Positions 5,785-7,188 of a DNA stretch of 7,188 nucleotides are shown one piece after another. How positions within the stretch are numbered: the first letter of the stretch is position 1; every line of letters begins with the position of its first letter. The translations under genes were made by a program, and so were the position numbers. Origin of the DNA: Verrucomicrobiales bacterium (GTDB taxonomy: Bacteria > Verrucomicrobiota > Verrucomicrobiia > Verrucomicrobiales > DEV007); NCBI GenBank assembly GCA_003232855.1, contig QIKC01000312.1, positions 1 through 7,188 of the forward strand, written 5' to 3'. The notes beneath the pieces were generated by a model that did not search any database, was not told the DNA's origin, and was given only the letters and a program-made list of their open reading frames with translations.

Positions 5785-7188
5785 TCAGGCCAACAACGGC
5801 TGACGCGCCTCGTCGAGAAGCTCCCGCACCCGACGCGCGAGATCCTTTGGGTTATACGGCTTCTGAATCGCATCGTCCGGGCGGTAGCCGGTCTCCTCTT
5901 CGAACCCCTCGAGATCAACAAGATAACCACTGCAAACCACCACCGGGATGTCGCCGTAGCGCTCCCGCAGGGCGACCAACGTATCCCCTCCCGACAGCTT
6001 GGGCATGGTCAGATCGAGCATTACCAATCCGATCTCACCCTCGTGTCGCGCGAACACCTCTAACGCTTCCATGCCATCACCAGCTGTCAATATCTTGTAT
6101 CCATAGTGCTTCAGCACCCTCTCGGCGACACAACGCACCACCTCCTCATCATCGACCAGCAAAATCGTTTCGTCCCCACCCCTGACCTCCGCCTGAGCTG
6201 GGCGAGCTTCGATCACCTTCTCCTCTGGAGAATCCTTGCGCGGCAAGAAAATGTGGAAAGCGGTGCCCCGCCCGAGTTTGGAATCACAATCGATCCACCC
6301 GCCGTGTTGCTGCACGATCCCGTACGATGTCGCCAGCCCCAGACCCGTCCCCTTGCCCTGTTCCTTAGTCGTAAAAAATGGCTCAAAAATCTTACTCTCC
6401 ACATCCTCCGACATCCCCGAACCATCGTCCTCGACAGTGATCACGACGTAATCCCCCGCTTCGGTGCCCGCACCCCGGCCATTGTCGATCTTGCGATTAC
6501 TCGAACGTATCGAAATTTTGCCACAACTCTCCACCATCGCGTCCTTAGCGTTGACGCACATGTTCATCACCACCTGCTCCACCTGAGTGGGGTCTGCCTC
6601 GACCATCCAAAGCCCCTCTTCACACTCGGTTTCGATCACAATCCGCGGATCGAAGGTACTCACCAACAGCCCCTCGACATCGGCAATGACCCCGTTCGCA
6701 TCACAGCATTCGAGCTCCAGATGAGACTGCCGGGAGAAACCCAACAACTTCCGCACCAACTCCGCAGCCCGCTCCCCTGCACGCCTCGCCGAAACGATAT
6801 ACTCCTGTCCCTCAGGCCCTAGACCTCCCCGCCCCCCGAACTCCACGAGGCTCAGGTTGCCGATGATCCCGGTGAGGAGATTGTTGAAATCGTGCGCCAC
6901 CCCACCCACGAGACGACCCACCGCCTCCATCTTCTGCGATTGTTCGAGACTCTTCTGCAACACCCGCTGCTCGGTAACATCTTGGAACGTCCACAACCGA
7001 GCGATCTGTTTCCCTCCACTGTTATTCACCGGAGCCGAGTAGACGGACAGCGAACGCTCCACGGGGGAAACCAGATCCCACTCCCCTTCCGCCAAATGCT
7101 CAGGGTGCGAGTTCACCGAGCCCCACACCTTCCCGAACGCGACAGGATCGGCAAAACAATGCCGCACCTGACCGTCAAAATCAGCCAG
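5785..7188 (-). CDS. Hybrid sensor histidine kinase, PAS-HisKA-HATPase-REC (5' end outside window)
   Basis: Signal-transducing kinase that autophosphorylates a histidine and passes the phosphate to its own receiver domain. The last 467 residues are visible; numbers count from the first one at 7188. Residues 1-75 are the end of a PAS/PAC sensor domain (RSLSVYSAP, IARLWTFQDVTEQR). The HisKA H-box is GGVAHDFNNLLTG with phospho-H99. The ATPase domain has N-box NMCVNAKDAM (N213), G1 DDGSGM at 254-259, F-box FEPFFTTK at 268-275 and G2 GKGTGLGLA at 278-286. The receiver has the acidic pair D346 and D347, phospho-acceptor D392 in MLDLTMP, switch S420 and K443 in QKPYNP. All catalytic residues are present. 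There is no DNA-binding output, so a histidine phosphotransfer protein or another regulator elsewhere is expected. Upstream sensor domains lie outside the window, so location and signal are unknown. A GTG at 7167 begins an open stretch but falls inside the PAS domain and is not the true start. Confidence 0.93.
   Translation of the reverse strand: MADFDGQVRHCFADPVAFGKVWGSVNSHPEHLAEGEWDLVSPVERSLSVYSAPVNNSGGKQIARLWTFQDVTEQRVLQKSLEQSQKMEAVGRLVGGVAHDFNNLLTGIIGNLSLVEFGGRGGLGPEGQEYIVSARRAGERAAELVRKLLGFSRQSHLELECCDANGVIADVEGLLVSTFDPRIVIETECEEGLWMVEADPTQVEQVVMNMCVNAKDAMVESCGKISIRSSNRKIDNGRGAGTEAGDYVVITVEDDGSGMSEDVESKIFEPFFTTKEQGKGTGLGLATSYGIVQQHGGWIDCDSKLGRGTAFHIFLPRKDSPEEKVIEARPAQAEVRGGDETILLVDDEEVVRCVAERVLKHYGYKILTAGDGMEALEVFARHEGEIGLVMLDLTMPKLSGGDTLVALRERYGDIPVVVCSGYLVDLEGFEEETGYRPDDAIQKPYNPKDLARRVRELLDEARQPLLA

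Noticed and set aside
6106..6822. Plus-strand open frame of 238 codons
   Set aside because: It is antisense to the histidine-kinase core, where every catalytic box is intact on the minus strand.

Overview
The window is GC-rich and densely coding, with six genes, two of them cut by the window edges. Several things point to a Verrucomicrobiota-like bacterium of the PVC superphylum. These are a membrane-anchored protein built from repeated W-A-x-x-D-P units, a bacterial SET-domain protein with a lysine/alanine tail, a hybrid kinase with an H-D-F-N-N H-box, and the absence of clear Shine-Dalgarno sequences before most starts. This is inference from protein style; there is no rRNA or marker gene that fixes the taxon.

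Layout. Positions 1-1030 (minus strand) hold the N-terminal two thirds of a citramalate synthase (cimA). A 229-base divergent intergenic region separates it from a plus-strand family 2 glycosyltransferase (1260-2042), and contains palindromes sharing TGCG...CGCA arms. The glycosyltransferase converges on a set of four minus-strand genes. In transcription order these are a hybrid sensor histidine kinase (5785-7188, 5' end outside the window), a membrane-anchored repeat protein (4257-5729), a small SET-domain methyltransferase (3545-4105) and a probable lipoprotein of the alpha/beta-hydrolase lipase family (2069-3484). Gaps between these four are about 55, 151 and 60 bases, so co-transcription is possible but not shown. 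The 151-base gap has a small perfect hairpin.

How they fit together. cimA belongs to isoleucine biosynthesis from pyruvate, and the glycosyltransferase probably makes a lipid-linked sugar or another surface glycan. The kinase is a signalling protein with no output domain in view. The repeat protein and the lipase are predicted to sit at the cell envelope, and the SET protein probably methylates lysines on an intracellular, perhaps nucleoid-associated, protein. No single pathway joins them on sequence evidence. I see no mobile element, CRISPR array, tRNA or rRNA. The most noteworthy items are the SET protein with its histone-H1-like tail and the ten-unit repeat protein.
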